Positions 1 to 11,711 of a DNA stretch of 64,000 nucleotides are shown here, piece by piece. The notes beneath the pieces were generated by a model that did not search any database, was not told the origin of the DNA, and saw only the letters and a program-made list of their open reading frames with translations. The DNA lies in assembly GCF_033118175.1 (NCBI RefSeq), contig NC_083698.1:48649501-48713500 (forward strand), in the 5' to 3' direction. The stretch's first letter is position 1. Each line of letters begins with the position of its first letter. The position numbers were made by a program, and so were the translations under genes. Origin of the DNA: Dama dama (taxonomy: Eukaryota; Chordata; Mammalia; Artiodactyla; Cervidae).

Positions 1-1237
1 GTTCAGGGTTCTGCTGGCTTTGCTTTGACATTTTTTTTTTCAGAATAATGTTCCATTACAGGACTGTTGAATGTCAGCAACCTACAATATCTGTAAGTCT
101 CCACAGATCACCATGGAATTATCATCATCACAAATATTTACTGAACCACTGCATGCAGGAGTCTTGGAATGTTCTGAATACTCTACTAAACAAGTCATAG
201 AAGGCCATGACATCCAGGACTTTACAATATGAAACAGTCATTGATGTTAAAAGATAGTAATAAGCTATCAGAGCTGCAGAAAGAATAGCAAACAAGACAA
301 GTCTTGTAACTTGGATACAGCAGTGAAAACAGATAGTTCAGGACCCTGTAAGAATATATTCATTCTTTACATCAAACAAGTTAATTGAATTTCTAGTTTT
401 CTTGCTACAAGAAGCCTAAACTCTCAGGCTCAATAGCAAAGCCACTTTGTAAGTCTAATTTTACTTTCAAACAGCCACAACATAAAATCTTAGGAACTGA
501 AGAGAAGCACCTGAAATAGTAATGTTTTGCTTTGTGATAACCCACTTAACATATTTATAAAGTAAGCCTTCAGTCTGGGTCCCCAAACAACCAGACATCT
601 ATCATAATCTGTTTTCCCTTCTTGATCTCATTGCATAGCAGGGATTTTGCTCCAGGGAAGAGCCCTACAAAGATGCGTCTGGAATCAGTGGAATCAAAAT
701 TGCCAAAATTGCTACTGAGTCAGAGGTGTTTTTAAAGTTTTGCCGAACAACACACAGCTGCATGCTAAATGATTAACACCCTTCCCTGATGGTTTTGCAA
801 TCCTATATTTATATTGTAGCTCTATCACTGAAATTACAGGTTCCTGTGAAGTGACACTGACAATAACAACACATTTTATGTCAGGATTATTTAAGGGCCT
901 TTTTAAACAAGTTTTAACATTTATGCATTGAATATTATCACACTAAGTTCTACTTCTTCCTATGAAACACAAGGGAAAAACCATGATTTCCCCAGTGCAT
1001 CAGCTGTCTCTAGAGGATATTTTGACTGTCACATCAAACATAAAATATTGATGAAGCAGTTAAGAAAACTGATTCCACTTCTCACTTTAACAAGGAATAG
1101 AAAATTACAGTTACACTGTATGTTATGTGTTATGAGTTTTCCCAGAGAGTTAAGTAAGTAATAATTTGAACTAACATATAAAAACTATTGGAATACACTT
1201 TATAAGCAAGGATGAATTTTTTAAACTTGCAAAATGA

Positions 1238-1280
1238 ATTATATATATATATATACACACACAGACACATATATAAACAT
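1238..1280. repeat. TA/CA-rich simple repeat
   Basis: Alternating (AT)n followed by (AC)n with interruptions, within CFTR intron 1. Confidence 0.8.
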
Positions 1281-3129
1281 ACATTTTATATAATAAAACA
1301 TATACAATTTTAGTAATATCATGCAAAAGAAGTACTTCAAGAACTCTTGAGAGTTGAATCAATCAAAACTGACACATATCCCAAGTTAAAAACCTGTATC
1401 ATAAGAACATGATTAGCAAAACACAGAAGGAAAGAAAGGAATTTTAAGGGACTAGTCTAAGGAGACAACATTTGTCAGTGTTCAGGCAACACTGTTCAAG
1501 AAGGAGGGGCCCCTGTCCCCAAGTGGTATTCCTACAAGAGACAAAGTCAAGAGAATGTATAGGAACCCTGGGCTGTCTTCACTGGATGGTGCTTGCCCAC
1601 TGATTGACCAAATGAACTTGTGGTATTAAGTGTCCCTTAGCAGCTATCCATCTCAATATGAATTGTGCATCTCATATCGGCCTTCTGTTTCACGCAGCTG
1701 TTTCTTTACATTTGGATAGTCTAAGCCTTGTCTGAGAGGCAAACCTGAGATACTATATGCGTATTGATTAGGACAGGAACAGGCCCTTGTTTGAGTGGAC
1801 ATCTAGTCTCCTTTGGCAAAATTTCTATAAATTCCCCTGACGAACTGAAAAAATACTGATGATCCTGCCATAATTTCAGCTTTCCTCTTGCCTTGAAGAA
1901 AGTAAATATAAAGTCATTGTGATGGATTTTTTTCAACATATACTGTAACTCATATAAGCAAATAGGTGTGATCCTCTTCAAAACTGTTATCTTTATGGGT
2001 CTTTGATTACATATTTATTATAATCATCTTCTGTTGCTCAAAGCACTTATGTTTCTCTTCGTTAAGAAATGTCTTTAAAGTCTGCAATACATTTTTTGAA
2101 TAATACCTAAACTTAAGTAGCCCTTGACTGTTAACAAACTATGATTAAACATCTTTATACTTTTTTGAGTCTAACATTGTTTACTTTTTGGTCTTATTTG
2201 AGACTCATCTGTGGAATTTATTGGGGTCCCTAAACCCAGTCTTGTAAGAAATTTGGGGCATTGTATACATGGATTCTGCGGGTATATTCCTCAAGTGTAG
2301 ATCTAGACTTCTGGTGTGAAAACCACGATCAAAATTCAAGTTGTGTCATTTGACGCATGGCTTGATACACAATAACATCTAAAGAGAATATGGGAAAATC
2401 AGGGCATAGGAGAAGGGACAGAATAACAAACTGCTAGAAAGTGTAAACTTGACAAATTGCTCAAAAATGAAAAACATAATCTCTCTTGGAAAACATTTGT
2501 AAATCAATTGCACTGGTATATAAATTATAAATTCTAGGCAAATATTATCACCTCTAGTTTAAAAAACCTTATATTTCATAAAAGCTTTATGTTAATGTAA
2601 CTTGGTCTCCAAGATACAAATAATTTGAATTTTTGCAGTGAAATTCTCTTTTGGATTATGTTTATAATACTGATATTGTAACATTATTATTATTTTATGC
2701 ATTTTATGACACTTCAGGTGTCTTTCAAATTTCATACTTGATGTAAAACTCAAGCAAAATTAAGAAAAGTATTTAAATTTTTCCTAAACTTTATTAGTCT
2801 TTCCAATAACAAAATCCAGACAATAAAAGAGATACTTAATATAACCTATAACCCAGCCTATAACAGCTGTACTCTTTTATGACTCTGAAACTGACTAGAT
2901 CATACTCAAAAAGTTAAATTCTAAGACATTTAACAACATATTACACAAGCATATGACTTTTTTTCCTGTATATCTGGTAGGGCCATGTTAGATGAGATTT
3001 TATCTAAATTCTAATCTAGACCATTCATTGCATATGCAGGTGGATTGTCATAAACTTATTTCAACAAAGATGAATTGAATATTTATATAAACAAGGTACA
3101 AAGTAAAGAATGTAAAAATATGGTAATTA

Positions 3130-3565
3130 ATGAGAGTAATAACAGCAGTAAACATTTACTAGGCTAACTACTTTACATGCATTTTCCTAATAAATTAAGC
3201 TTCCCTGGTGACTTGGATTGTTAAGAATCCACCTGCAATGCAGGAGACCTGGGTTCAGTTCCTGGGTTGGGAAGATCCCCTGGAGAAGGGAACAGCTACC
3301 CACTCCAATATTCTTGTCGGGAGAATTCTATGGACAGAGAAGCCTGGCGGGCTACAGCCCATTGGGTAGCAAAGAGTCAGACAAGACTAAGGGACTTTCA
3401 CACACTTAAGACATCAGTCCTATGAGTCTCCAAGTTTTCAAGGTCAAGTCACACAAAACAGAGATGTTAAGGGACTTGCCTCTGGTCACAGAGCTACTAA
3501 GTAGCAGGTTGGGGATATAAATGAAAAAAAAAAATTGAATCCAAAGCCTTCCAGTATTGTATAAT
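3130..3565 (-). repeat. MIR SINE split by a Bov-tA
   Basis: The left part (AACATTTACTAGG ... ACTTTACATGCATTTTCC) and the right part (TTAAGGGACTTGCCTCTGG, CACAGAGCTACTAAGTAGCAGG) are reverse-complement MIR core text. They are separated by the younger SINE at 3198-3407. Confidence 0.65.
3198..3407 (+). mobile_element. Bov-tA SINE
   Basis: tRNA-derived head (GCTTCCCTGGTGACTTGG), then GGGAAGATCCCCTGGAGAAG, ATGGACAGAGAAGCCTGG and the BovB-related tail CAAAGAGTCAGACAAGACT. Near full length; ruminant-specific family that uses BovB machinery. Confidence 0.95.
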
Positions 3566-5312
3566 CCAACACAGAAAACAAGTTTCTTGCCCTTCCAGAA
3601 TAACAACCCAGAAGGAAGTTTATAATCACTGGTGCTTTAGGTGATTGTCAGTTCCTATAAATAGTAGGACCTAAACTTTTTCAAATATACCTATTCTTAG
3701 AGCAACTTATTATAAAGTAGTTTGAAGAACAGGATATTCTTTTAACAAATTTAGTAGCCTTTATAATATTTACTTTTTAACAAATCCACCTGAGAGCATT
3801 TTTAAAACTAAGCTGTATAGGGTGATCTGTTTTAAAAACAGAAAATACTTTGATAGACCAACAATGATCTAACTTAAATCAACAATGAGCTAATTTAAAG
3901 TTCCTTAGAACTTAGACATAGCCATGAGGTATGCATTCTTCTGAAAACTGATTTTTTTAAACTGCATTTTTTAGACAGAATGGCTTTTAGGTTCTTCAAA
4001 GTGCTCTACTAAAATAGCTACAATTTTTGCCAATTAACATTCTGATTTTGTAAATAACAGGAAAACAGATCAACAGATAGTCCCACTAGTGTAGATGGAG
4101 TAACATAACAAAAGCTGCTGAAAACACCAACCCCAAAGGCAGATCCAAAGAGTAAAGTCCTTCTCTCCCATCCACAGGGAGGAGCTCTTCTTCAGTGGCC
4201 TACGCCCTCTCCTTAGCACCTGAGTTCAGCACTTGCTGCCCATTCAGAGAATAAAATATTAAAAAGATGTGAAAGCCAAGTTCCTTCCCCACATACACAT
4301 ACAGGCATATTTATTATGTATTTGGCTTTTCTGATACCTAAGTATGCTGATTCATTGGCTACTTATGAATTAAGTAATAGTCCATGAGATATGAATATAC
4401 CTACTCATACAAATATAACAGGGATAAAGTAGATACAGTACCCAAAGAGCACTTCAAATATGAAATGCTACATCTAATTACACTTTGCCTAAGACTCTGA
4501 ACTTTTAAATTCTCATTAGATGAAGTTCACAAGATGCACTTGTGTTTTACGGCTCATCACAGGCAAAGTATGCTAAGAGGACAATTGATTAAATGTCAGT
4601 GGGTTTAACTTCAGTATCTATTCCCAAGGTTTCACATTTCCATGGTAATTCTGACCCCTCTTTTAAAATTTATAGCTTGTAGAACTGATTTTTTTTTTTA
4701 AAAAGGTATTTCAAAAGATTTGCTCTCATTCTTAAAAGAAAGAATAATGGAATTGTGGCAAATACTTGTTAGATATATTTGGTATCATAACAATAAAAAC
4801 TTTAAGTACATACTACTCACTTTATACTTCTCCCCTAAAAACGTTCAAAATTCAGTCAACTGAGCACCTATTACATGCAGGCATGGCATCTGTAGGTGAA
4901 CCAAGATTTCTAAGTTCCCAAGGCATGAAGAGGAGGGAAAATAGGGGCCAAACTTAAGTATTTGTTACTAACAAGTTTATAATTCACAAATTTCTGAGAA
5001 AAATCCAAGAAAACAATTGCACAGCAGCACATTTGGGCCTTAAGTGGATGATTTTCAGTTGCAAGTAGTTAAAACTTCAGTGTTAAGCTAAGGCTCTATT
5101 CAAACAATGAGCTTCAGTTTATTATCTCTTCCAAATGCTTTCTATCATATTCCACAAAATCCTCCTTCTCCTCCATAACAATGAATGATAAGGCACCTTT
5201 TGAAAAAAAAAAAAAAAAAACTAATCCTCTTTTCCCAAAACCCAACCCATACACGCGTCCTCCTCTTTCCTGGGCACGTGTGCTTCCAAACCTCAACTGG
5301 ACACCCTCTCAC

Positions 5313-5365
5313 CTGAAAAAAAGTTTGGAGACGACGCTGGCCTTTTCCAGAGGCGACCTCTGCAT
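5313..5365 (-). CDS. CFTR: CFTR exon 1 coding part (start codon to splice donor)
   Basis: CFTR is the cAMP/PKA-gated, ATP-gated chloride and bicarbonate channel (ABCC7) of the apical epithelial membrane. The minus strand reads ATG at 5365-5363, then 17 codons (MQRSPLEKASVVSKLFF) plus two bases (AG), ending ...TTTCAG at 5313. A consensus donor GTGAGA starts at 5312. The 53-nt coding length and the residues match human CFTR exon 1 as I recall it. This segment is the cytosolic lasso-motif start of the protein, before the first membrane span; codon 18 is split by the intron. A run of seven T lies just before the donor, as in human. The next exon is beyond the left edge. The start follows GAGACC, the same context as human. 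An in-frame ATG at 5560 exists upstream but probably lies outside the main transcript. Identity is effectively certain from residue match, phase and the ASZ1 neighbour. Confidence 0.97.
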
Positions 5366-5497
5366 GGTCTCTGGGGGCACCGAGGTCCCTGCCGGGGCAG
5401 GCCGGGCAAGAGCTCCTAGTGCCAAAAGCCCTACTCTTCTCTGCCTGCCGCTCGCCCCTTTTTCTCTGACCTGCTGTGATGTCACTTGCTTCCAACT
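5366..5497 (-). promoter_or_regulatory. CFTR: CFTR 5' UTR and proximal promoter (by homology)
   Basis: Upstream of the ATG the minus strand aligns block by block with the human CFTR leader as I recall it: GGAAGCAA, TGACATCACAGCAGG, TCAGAGAAAAAGGG, GCGGCAGGCA, GGCACTAGGAGCT, GCAGGGACC and GAGACC all recur in order. The outer limit is set at 132 bases upstream of the ATG, a transcription start reported in human; the true start here is inferred. No TATA box is seen, in keeping with a CpG-island promoter. Confidence 0.8.
5477..5484 (-). promoter_or_regulatory. CRE-like element of CFTR promoter (TGACATCA)
   Basis: The minus strand reads TGACATCA, about 112-119 bases upstream of the CFTR ATG, inside the block GTGACATCACAGCAGG. 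This equals the variant cAMP response element described in the human CFTR promoter that binds CREB/ATF factors. Position and flanks are conserved, so function is likely, but binding is inferred. Confidence 0.75.
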
Positions 5498-6110
5498 CCC
5501 CCCACCCACCCCTGCCGCACACACCTCCCCTTCCCTTTCGCTCCTTTCCCCCGCCTCCACTGCCCAGGTTAAAAGCTGGGCGCTGCCCGGCCGGGCCTCA
5601 AATCCGCTCTAGCGGCTTTCTCCACCCCGACCGCTCCTTACTTCTTGCCTCCTTCCCTCGCTCGCTTTCCCCACGCCTCCCTCCCTCGCGCGCGCGCTCC
5701 TTCCAGGTCGGCGTCCCTACCATCCGGCCGAGCCCGGCCCGCAGGTGGGGGACACCGTCGCGGCCGCTCTCCAGGGCCAGACTCGGCCGCGCGAGGACAG
5801 AGGGAGCCGCCGGCAGGAGCAGCAGGCAGTGCCCCGGGGCGCCTCCTGCGCGCCGGGCTCCGCCGAACCCGCGGCACGCCGAGGCCAACTCTCCCGAGCC
5901 GTCTGCCTCCTCCCTTTTCCCGAGATCCTAGCCGCGTTCGTGTTGCGTTTGCAAGGTGCATTTTGAAAGGGGAACGAAAATCTGTCCCTCCGGTTATCAA
6001 AAGGCAGCCTCAGAGAGCCGGACGGTTCCGCGACAGCGGCAGCTGTGTTCACCTTAGCGCTTCCTTGGCGAGTCAGAGGGAAGAACCAAGCTTGTTAGTC
6101 TCAGGCTTAG

Positions 6111-6116
6111 GTGAGT
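6111..6116 (+). other. Orphan plus-strand splice donor at edge of CFTR CpG island
   Basis: The sequence TTAG|GTGAGT has its cut at 6110/6111, a near-ideal donor. It follows a GC-rich plus-strand stretch and precedes AT-rich sequence, as expected for the first exon of a transcript divergent from CFTR. There is no direct evidence of transcription. Confidence 0.3.
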
Positions 6117-6179
6117 GCCAAGTGTGGTCCCTTAAGAGACGTACTTACTACAGGTGGAGGCAATTCCTATAAGAAGGTG

Positions 6180-7315
6180 AGAGGAATTACCGCTTTGTCC
6201 ACTACCCGCCCAGGATTTGCTCCTTGTCTGCCCTAAATTTTTTCAGTCCAGTTTGCGTTTTTTAAGAAGTCTTTTGTGCGTGTTAGCAATTATGAGGATG
6301 ACGAGCGGACAGAATGTAAACTCACCCGCCCTCATCCAGAGTTCCAACTCTCGGTCAGCAAAACATCATGACTAATACACTGAGAGGAATCCAGTCTTTG
6401 AAGCGAAGGTAGAGCGTTAACTCTGACCTGACTCGTGGAAACGCCATCTTCAACTCTTGAAGGGCATCTCAGCTTTCCCAGGTGTGGGCGCACGAACTTC
6501 CCCGAGTTTTTGCTTCGTGGACCGTGTGCCTGTTTGATGGCTTTTAAAGAGCCAACCCTTTAATTCCTGAATCCTGTTGTGTAAAAGCAAGGGCACACCG
6601 AGTTTAAATTGAAAAATTCAAATGGAAGTGAAAATTTTGGTCTGATTACAGTTAATGCCTCTACACCTAAAGCAAGGGCATTTACTTATGAATTGGTTAT
6701 CGCTGATTTGTGGTCACCCAGATACAGTACAAATGAAATTGTGCACTTCTTACTAACAGACAGGAACACGTATTTAAATTAATAAATGGGTTCATCCGGT
6801 CTTTATGGCTCCCCTTTGCATTTCCATGTCACCATGTTTTAAATCTTAAAGTGGTTTTATAAACATTTAAATTTTGTTATCCTAAATTTTAACAGTAGAT
6901 AAAATAACACCAAAGAGATAGGCAAACTGCATAAACACCAGGAGAAAGTAATTCCTAATTCATAATCCCTGCTTCATATCCTGCACCTGTGTTTTCCTCT
7001 CTTCAGTATGGCATAGAAATTCAGGCTCTGCCTTCATTATTGACTTTTCCCAGGTATGTGATTGAACTCACTTCATCCACTTCCCCACCTCCCACTCTAC
7101 TGTTTGCTTTATAACTGCTAATGTAACCCATCAAATGTAATACACACATTTTGAAATGAAGCGGTAGTCAGTTCCTCTTTGTTCTCAAAGAACAAGTGAC
7201 AATAAAAAGATTAAGAATTAAATTCCAAATAAGATCATAGAAGCTGACCAAGTAATATGACTCAGAGACCCCAAATATTTGTCAATCTCATTCCTCTAGA
7301 AAGAATAAATAACTT
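6180..7315. other. Intergenic, nothing recognised
   Basis: Unique-looking AT-rich sequence next to the CFTR CpG island. No repeat family or coding segment is recognised. Confidence 0.6.
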
Positions 7316-7319
7316 ACTA

Positions 7320-7500
7320 TTTCTTGATTTCTTACTGTTTGCTAGACATCATCTCATGGAAATCTTACCGCAACCATGTAAATAGGTGTTATTCTTCCCA
7401 ATTTTCAGTAGAGGAAATAGAAAGAAAAGAGAAGTAAATGCCTGTAATGGTAGAGCTAACATTTGAACTCATGTCTGCTTTCAAACCGTCACTCCTATCA
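7320..7500 (-). repeat. MIR-like SINE fragment
   Basis: Degenerate reverse-complement MIR: TTTGCTAGACATCATCTCATGG, ACCGCAACCATGTAAATAGG, TTTTCAGTAGAGGAAATAG, ending in AACATTTGAACTCATGTCTGC. Confidence 0.55.
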
Positions 7501-7858
7501 GTGGGTAATACTGCTTCTAATCGAATCATCCCTCGTGTATTTATATACTATCACTTACACTGGTGTAACCAGTCTTTCTTCTCGTTAGTTTCATGCAGTC
7601 ATAATTGCTAGACCTGTTCAAGAATGAGACAAGAAAGCAAAAAGCTGAAAACCAAGGAGCTACTGAAGTTACACACTTTTAATAAATGACATCTAACTAT
7701 AATATTCCATTTTAAGTATGTGTACACACATGTACATCGGAAGACCCTAGATATTTATCATAAAAGCTTACCTCCCAAATTTGTTCTTGGCAAAGGTAAG
7801 ACATCACCATTGTTCAGAACATTAGCATGGTTAGCTGACATGAACAAATGAATTAACT

Positions 7859-7896
7859 GAGACATGACTTTTTTTTTTTTTTGAGACATGACTTTT
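7859..7896 (-). mobile_element. Poly(A)-only retro-insertion with target-site duplication
   Basis: The 14-bp direct repeat GAGACATGACTTTT (7859-7872 and 7883-7896) flanks only T residues. The second copy continues into AAGG, giving TTTT/AA, the L1 endonuclease cut site expected for a minus-strand insertion. No element body is present. Confidence 0.6.
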
Positions 7897-8084
7897 AAGG
7901 CTTGCATCCAGGTATATACCTAATGTGGGAATGTAGATTTATCCACCAGGGAATTGTTCAAATATGGCTGAAGGTCATGACTGAATTCCCTAATTGTGTC
8001 TTTGAGATATCAAGAATTGGTAGTAAGAAACAGTGAAGCTCTTGTCTCCAAGCTGCTCAAATATCAGCTCACAAAATTGTATTT

Positions 8085-8350
8085 ATTGTTATAACAGCTT
8101 ACATTTGTTAAGCACTTACCATATACATAAGGTGCCATGCTAAACACACAGAATGCTTTGCCTTTTTTAATCCTTATAACACCTTCATGAGATATTACAT
8201 TTGTCATTATCTATATATTATAGGCGAAGAAACTGGGGTACAAAAAGTTTAGAAATTTTCCCAAGCAAGTTTCACAGTAAATAGTAACAGAAAACTGAGA
8301 TTTCAACCTAAACCAACTACTCTCTGAGACCAAGCATGTAACCACTACAT
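8085..8350 (-). repeat. MIR SINE
   Basis: Reverse-complement MIR with AGCTTACATTTGTTAAGCAC, AATCCTTATAACACCTTCATG, GGCGAAGAAACTGGGGTAC and the terminal CATGTAACCACTAC. Confidence 0.7.
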
Positions 8351-8429
8351 ATACTTTCCCCACAGAATTTCCTGACGTTTTAAGCAGAACTGATCTTCGG
8401 TAGAGAAGATTAGGTGGTCATTTGTATGG

Positions 8430-8905
8430 TTTCTTTACTGTAAAATACATATAGCATAAAATTTGCTATCTTGAACCATTCTTAAGTGTACATACAGTTC
8501 GGTCACACATTCACGTTGTTGTGCAACAGCCACCGCCATCACAGTAATCCTTTTTATCTTGTGAAACTGAAACTCTATACCCATTACACAATAACTCCCA
8601 TCCTCCCTTCCCCCCTGCTCTAGCAACCACCAGTATACTTTCTTATTTTTATGATTTTGACTCTAAGTACTTCATATAAGTGGAATCATATAGTATTTGT
8701 CTTTTTGTGGCTGGCTTATTTCACTTAGCATAATGTCCTCAAGGTTTTTCCATGTTGTAGCATGGTCCAGGATTTCTTTCCTTTTTAAGGCTGAATAATA
8801 TGGCATTGTACATATATGTCACATTTGGCTTATCCATTCATTTTTTGATGGATGGGTCTTAGCTATTGTGAAAAATGCTGTGAACATGGGCATAATAGTG
8901 CAGTA
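8430..8905 (-). repeat. Ancient L1 (L1M-type) 3' fragment
   Basis: Reverse-complement L1 text near the end of ORF2 and the 3' UTR: TAAGTGGAATCATATAGTATTTG, ATTTCACTTAGCATAATG, TTCCATGTTGTAGCATG, TATCCATTCATTTTTTGATGG. Heavily mutated, with no usable open frame. Confidence 0.75.
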
Positions 8906-9884
8906 TCATTTTCAAGGTCTATTAAAAAGAAGCAAGAAGACAAGAAGGAGAAGGAAAGGAAGTCAACATTTATGTAGTACCTACTATGTGTTCAGCAGTG
9001 TGCCATGTGCTTCCTTAAATGATCTCAAGATACGAAAGTTCATGAGATACCCTTCCTCTCGTGTTCCTATTCTACATTATTCACTCTGCCATCCCATGAT
9101 GGCTGAAGTTTCATCATTAGGTATCACCAGAGTGAAAGTGCACTATAGTTATCCATTATGTTCAATTTAATTTGAGTATGTTCCTCAGATTCTTCCCTGA
9201 GAACAGGCTTTAATAGTGATAAGCAGAGCATGACTGTGAGTGCACTACAACCTGGAAAAGTAGGAGTAAGGCCAAAGTCGCAAAACAAGAGAGGGGCAAA
9301 GTCTTGTCAGCTTCCCAGGCATAGACTGGCTCTGCTTATAAATGTATCTAACCTAGAAGAGTAAGCAGCTGAGGCTCTTCCTGCGCCCCTCAGGAAGTGA
9401 TGCCAACACACACTGAATCTCACAAAGATGTTTCAGACCCAGAGAGAGGTGTCTTGGTACATGACTAAGCCAGATTATCATTTATTTGTTACCACTTCTA
9501 ACGTTCTGTTTGGTTCTGAAAATCATGTTTATAAACACACATGCACCAATACTTCTGTTTATATCCATACATAACCTTTCTTCCCCACAACCTCCTTGGA
9601 CACACGAATTGTGTCTTCTGTTTTCCTTTCAACTCATCTCTTATTTAGTAATACTGTGTACAATCAAACAATTTCCTCTGGGGGTTACTGACCTAATAGT
9701 TGAAATGTCATTCTAAAGGGGAAATCTGAAGATGGTCAAGAGATGAATCATTGCCATTAATCTCTCAGCAAGCAAGCACTCAGTGCTAAGGCAGGGATAT
9801 GGAATTAAAAAGGATCTCCACCCTCCAAAACTCTGAATCTATACATGGTCATCAAAATTCCCTGAAGAGAGAGCAACAGAGTGT

Positions 9885-10050
9885 AGTGGAAAGAGTTTGG
9901 ACGTTGAGGCAATAAAGAGCTAGTTTTTCAATCTTGGTACCACTGCTTTCTTAGCTGTGTGGCCTTGGGTAAGTTACTTAACCTTTCTGTGTCTCAGTTC
10001 CCTTTTCTGAAACTGAGGTTAATAATACCTACCTCCAAAGGTTGTTGAAC
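9885..10050 (+). repeat. MIR SINE
   Basis: Forward MIR: AGTGTAGTGGAAAGAGTTTGG, TAGCTGTGTGGCCTTGGG, AAGTTACTTAACCTTTCTG, AATAATACCTACCTCC. Confidence 0.8.
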
Positions 10051-10064
10051 GTCTTCAGTGATGG

Positions 10065-10280
10065 TCTTTCTACCATCTATTGACATTTGGGACTGAATAA
10101 CTCTTTGATGTGGGGGACTGTCCTGTACATTGCAGGAGGGTTAGCAGCATCTCTAGCTTCTTCTACACCTTAGATGCCAATATCTACCCTTCCCCCAAGT
10201 TGTGACAACCAAAAGTGTCTCCAGAGATTGCTCAATACTCTCTGGGGGGCAAAATTACCCCCACTGAGAGTCACTGGATG
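10065..10280 (-). mobile_element. MER5-type hAT-Charlie DNA transposon remnant
   Basis: Text such as TGTACATTGCAGGAGGGTTAG, TTGTGACAACCAAAAGTGTC, CCAGAGATTGC and GGGGGGCAAAATTACCCCCA matches the non-autonomous MER5 consensus in reverse orientation. Confidence 0.7.
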
Positions 10281-10289
10281 AAATTAATT

Positions 10290-10765
10290 GAAGGGGATGC
10301 ATACAATAGACATAAAGGGCCTAGAACCTTATAAGGAGTCTATAAACTCTACAGTTATTATAAAGTTATATATCACTAGTGTGATATCAGAAATCAGTGT
10401 AGCACTGCATAATAGACTGCGACAAAAAACAGAATAGCCTAAAGGCTTTCAGAATTCCCAGGAACTCTTGGGTTCTCTCATTCCCTCTGAAGTTATTTGC
10501 TTATATTCAGATTAGATAAAAGCAGGAAATTGCGATACCCTTCCAATTGTAAGCTAATTTTGATTTAGAGGCGGAACTCTGTTTTTATATTGTGGAACCA
10601 TTCTTACTCCTTTTGCACTGAAATGACATCTGAAAGCTCAATTTTTCAGTCCCTCTCATTTTCAGCTCATCACTAGTGGTATATTCTTAACAATTGTATC
10701 CAGCTGGAGTCTGGCACCCTGAAGGCTCTTCTGTAACTTAAAAGTACTTCCTCGTACTTTTACGG
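10290..10765. other. Intergenic, nothing recognised
   Basis: No repeat or gene recognised. Confidence 0.5.
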
Positions 10766-10773
10766 GAAGCCTT

Positions 10774-10900
10774 GTGTGTGTGTCACTCAGTCATAGCTGA
10801 CTCTTTGCGACCCAATGGACTGTAGCCTGCCAGGCTCCTCTGTCCATGGGATTCTCCAGGCAAGAATCCTGGAGTAGTTTGCTATTTCCTTATCCAACGC
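10774..10900 (-). mobile_element. Bov-tA SINE, 5'-truncated
   Basis: Minus-oriented tail half (GTCACTCAGTCATAGCTGAC ... TGGGATTCTCCAGGC ... TTTCCTTATCC). Flanked by the 8-bp repeat GAAGCCTT at 10766-10773 and 10901-10908, a likely target-site duplication. Confidence 0.9.
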
Positions 10901-11711
10901 GAAGCCTTAAGGATCCTCAATCTGTACAAAGCAGGAGCTTATTAATACCACTAATGAACTGGAACAATTATGAACAATATTCAAAATATAACTTTGTCAT
11001 GAATGTGAAAGCCAATGAATCTGGGATTTTCTAAAGTTGATTTTTATAAAAAAAAATCATTATTTTTTATTACTTTTTTAGGTGCTTTTACATTTTTCCT
11101 GCTGAAGCTTTTTTAGAAACAAGAGAATTTATAACACCAGATTAAATTTTCATTGATGATATCCATCAATGATTTCCCTGATGAAAGCCAGATGTTCTCT
11201 GTAGAATTAAAACTGTGGTTTAGTATATTTGAACCCTAAGAAAAATTTTCTTCAGATGAAGTCTATGCCAATCTATGTACTACATAAAAGAGTTTCATTT
11301 AGAAAGGCAATAGAGCACAGTAAGTAGAACAGTAGATTATTTACTTATTTGTAACTATTTCCCCCACAATAGATAGTTTATAATTAAAATATGTAAATCA
11401 AGAGAATGTTTGAAATAGAAAAATTAGAAGAGAGGGTAGGTGGGAATTTGTTATTGTATCTGGGAACTAAAAGCAATTCTGAATATATTGGCTGTCAAAG
11501 CCTAAAAGGTTATTTATTCTTATAGTCTGATATTTGACAAAAGTCGACATCCAAGTTTACCTGGGTGAAAAAATTCCTCCCTCCAACCCGGTCTTGGAAG
11601 AGTTTGTCATTCAAAGGCTCACAGAATTATTACTGAATGACATCATGGTCATTATTTTCAGCCATAATTTTTTCCAAAATATCTATTTGATGGTCATTTC
11701 TTATACCAATT

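Larger units (their letters stand above)
1..5312 (-). other. CFTR: CFTR intron 1, 5' portion
   Basis: The interval runs from the exon 1 donor (GT at 5312-5311 on the minus strand) to the window edge. It is AT-rich and has one Bov-tA inside an old MIR (about 3130-3565) and a short TA/CA stretch near 1240-1275. I recognise no gene or repeat in 1-1230, 1290-3120 or 3570-5200. No alternative exon can be supported. Confidence 0.85.
5260..6110. promoter_or_regulatory. CpG island over CFTR exon 1 and upstream region
   Basis: GC content rises abruptly from AT-rich flanks, and CG dinucleotides are dense, especially 5580-5960 (runs such as CGCGCGCGC near 5690 and GGCCGCGCGAGG near 5785). GC-box candidates occur, for example CCCCGCCTCC at 5549-5558. 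The island covers CFTR exon 1 and about 600 bases beyond it on the ASZ1 side. Several long open frames here in different frames reflect lack of AT-rich stops, not coding. A strong plus-strand splice donor sits at the outer edge (6111). Confidence 0.85.

Noticed and set aside
5181..6172. Many overlapping long open frames on both strands in the CpG island
   Set aside because: They arise from GC-rich, stop-poor sequence. None resembles a protein, and the only true coding piece is the 53-base CFTR exon 1.
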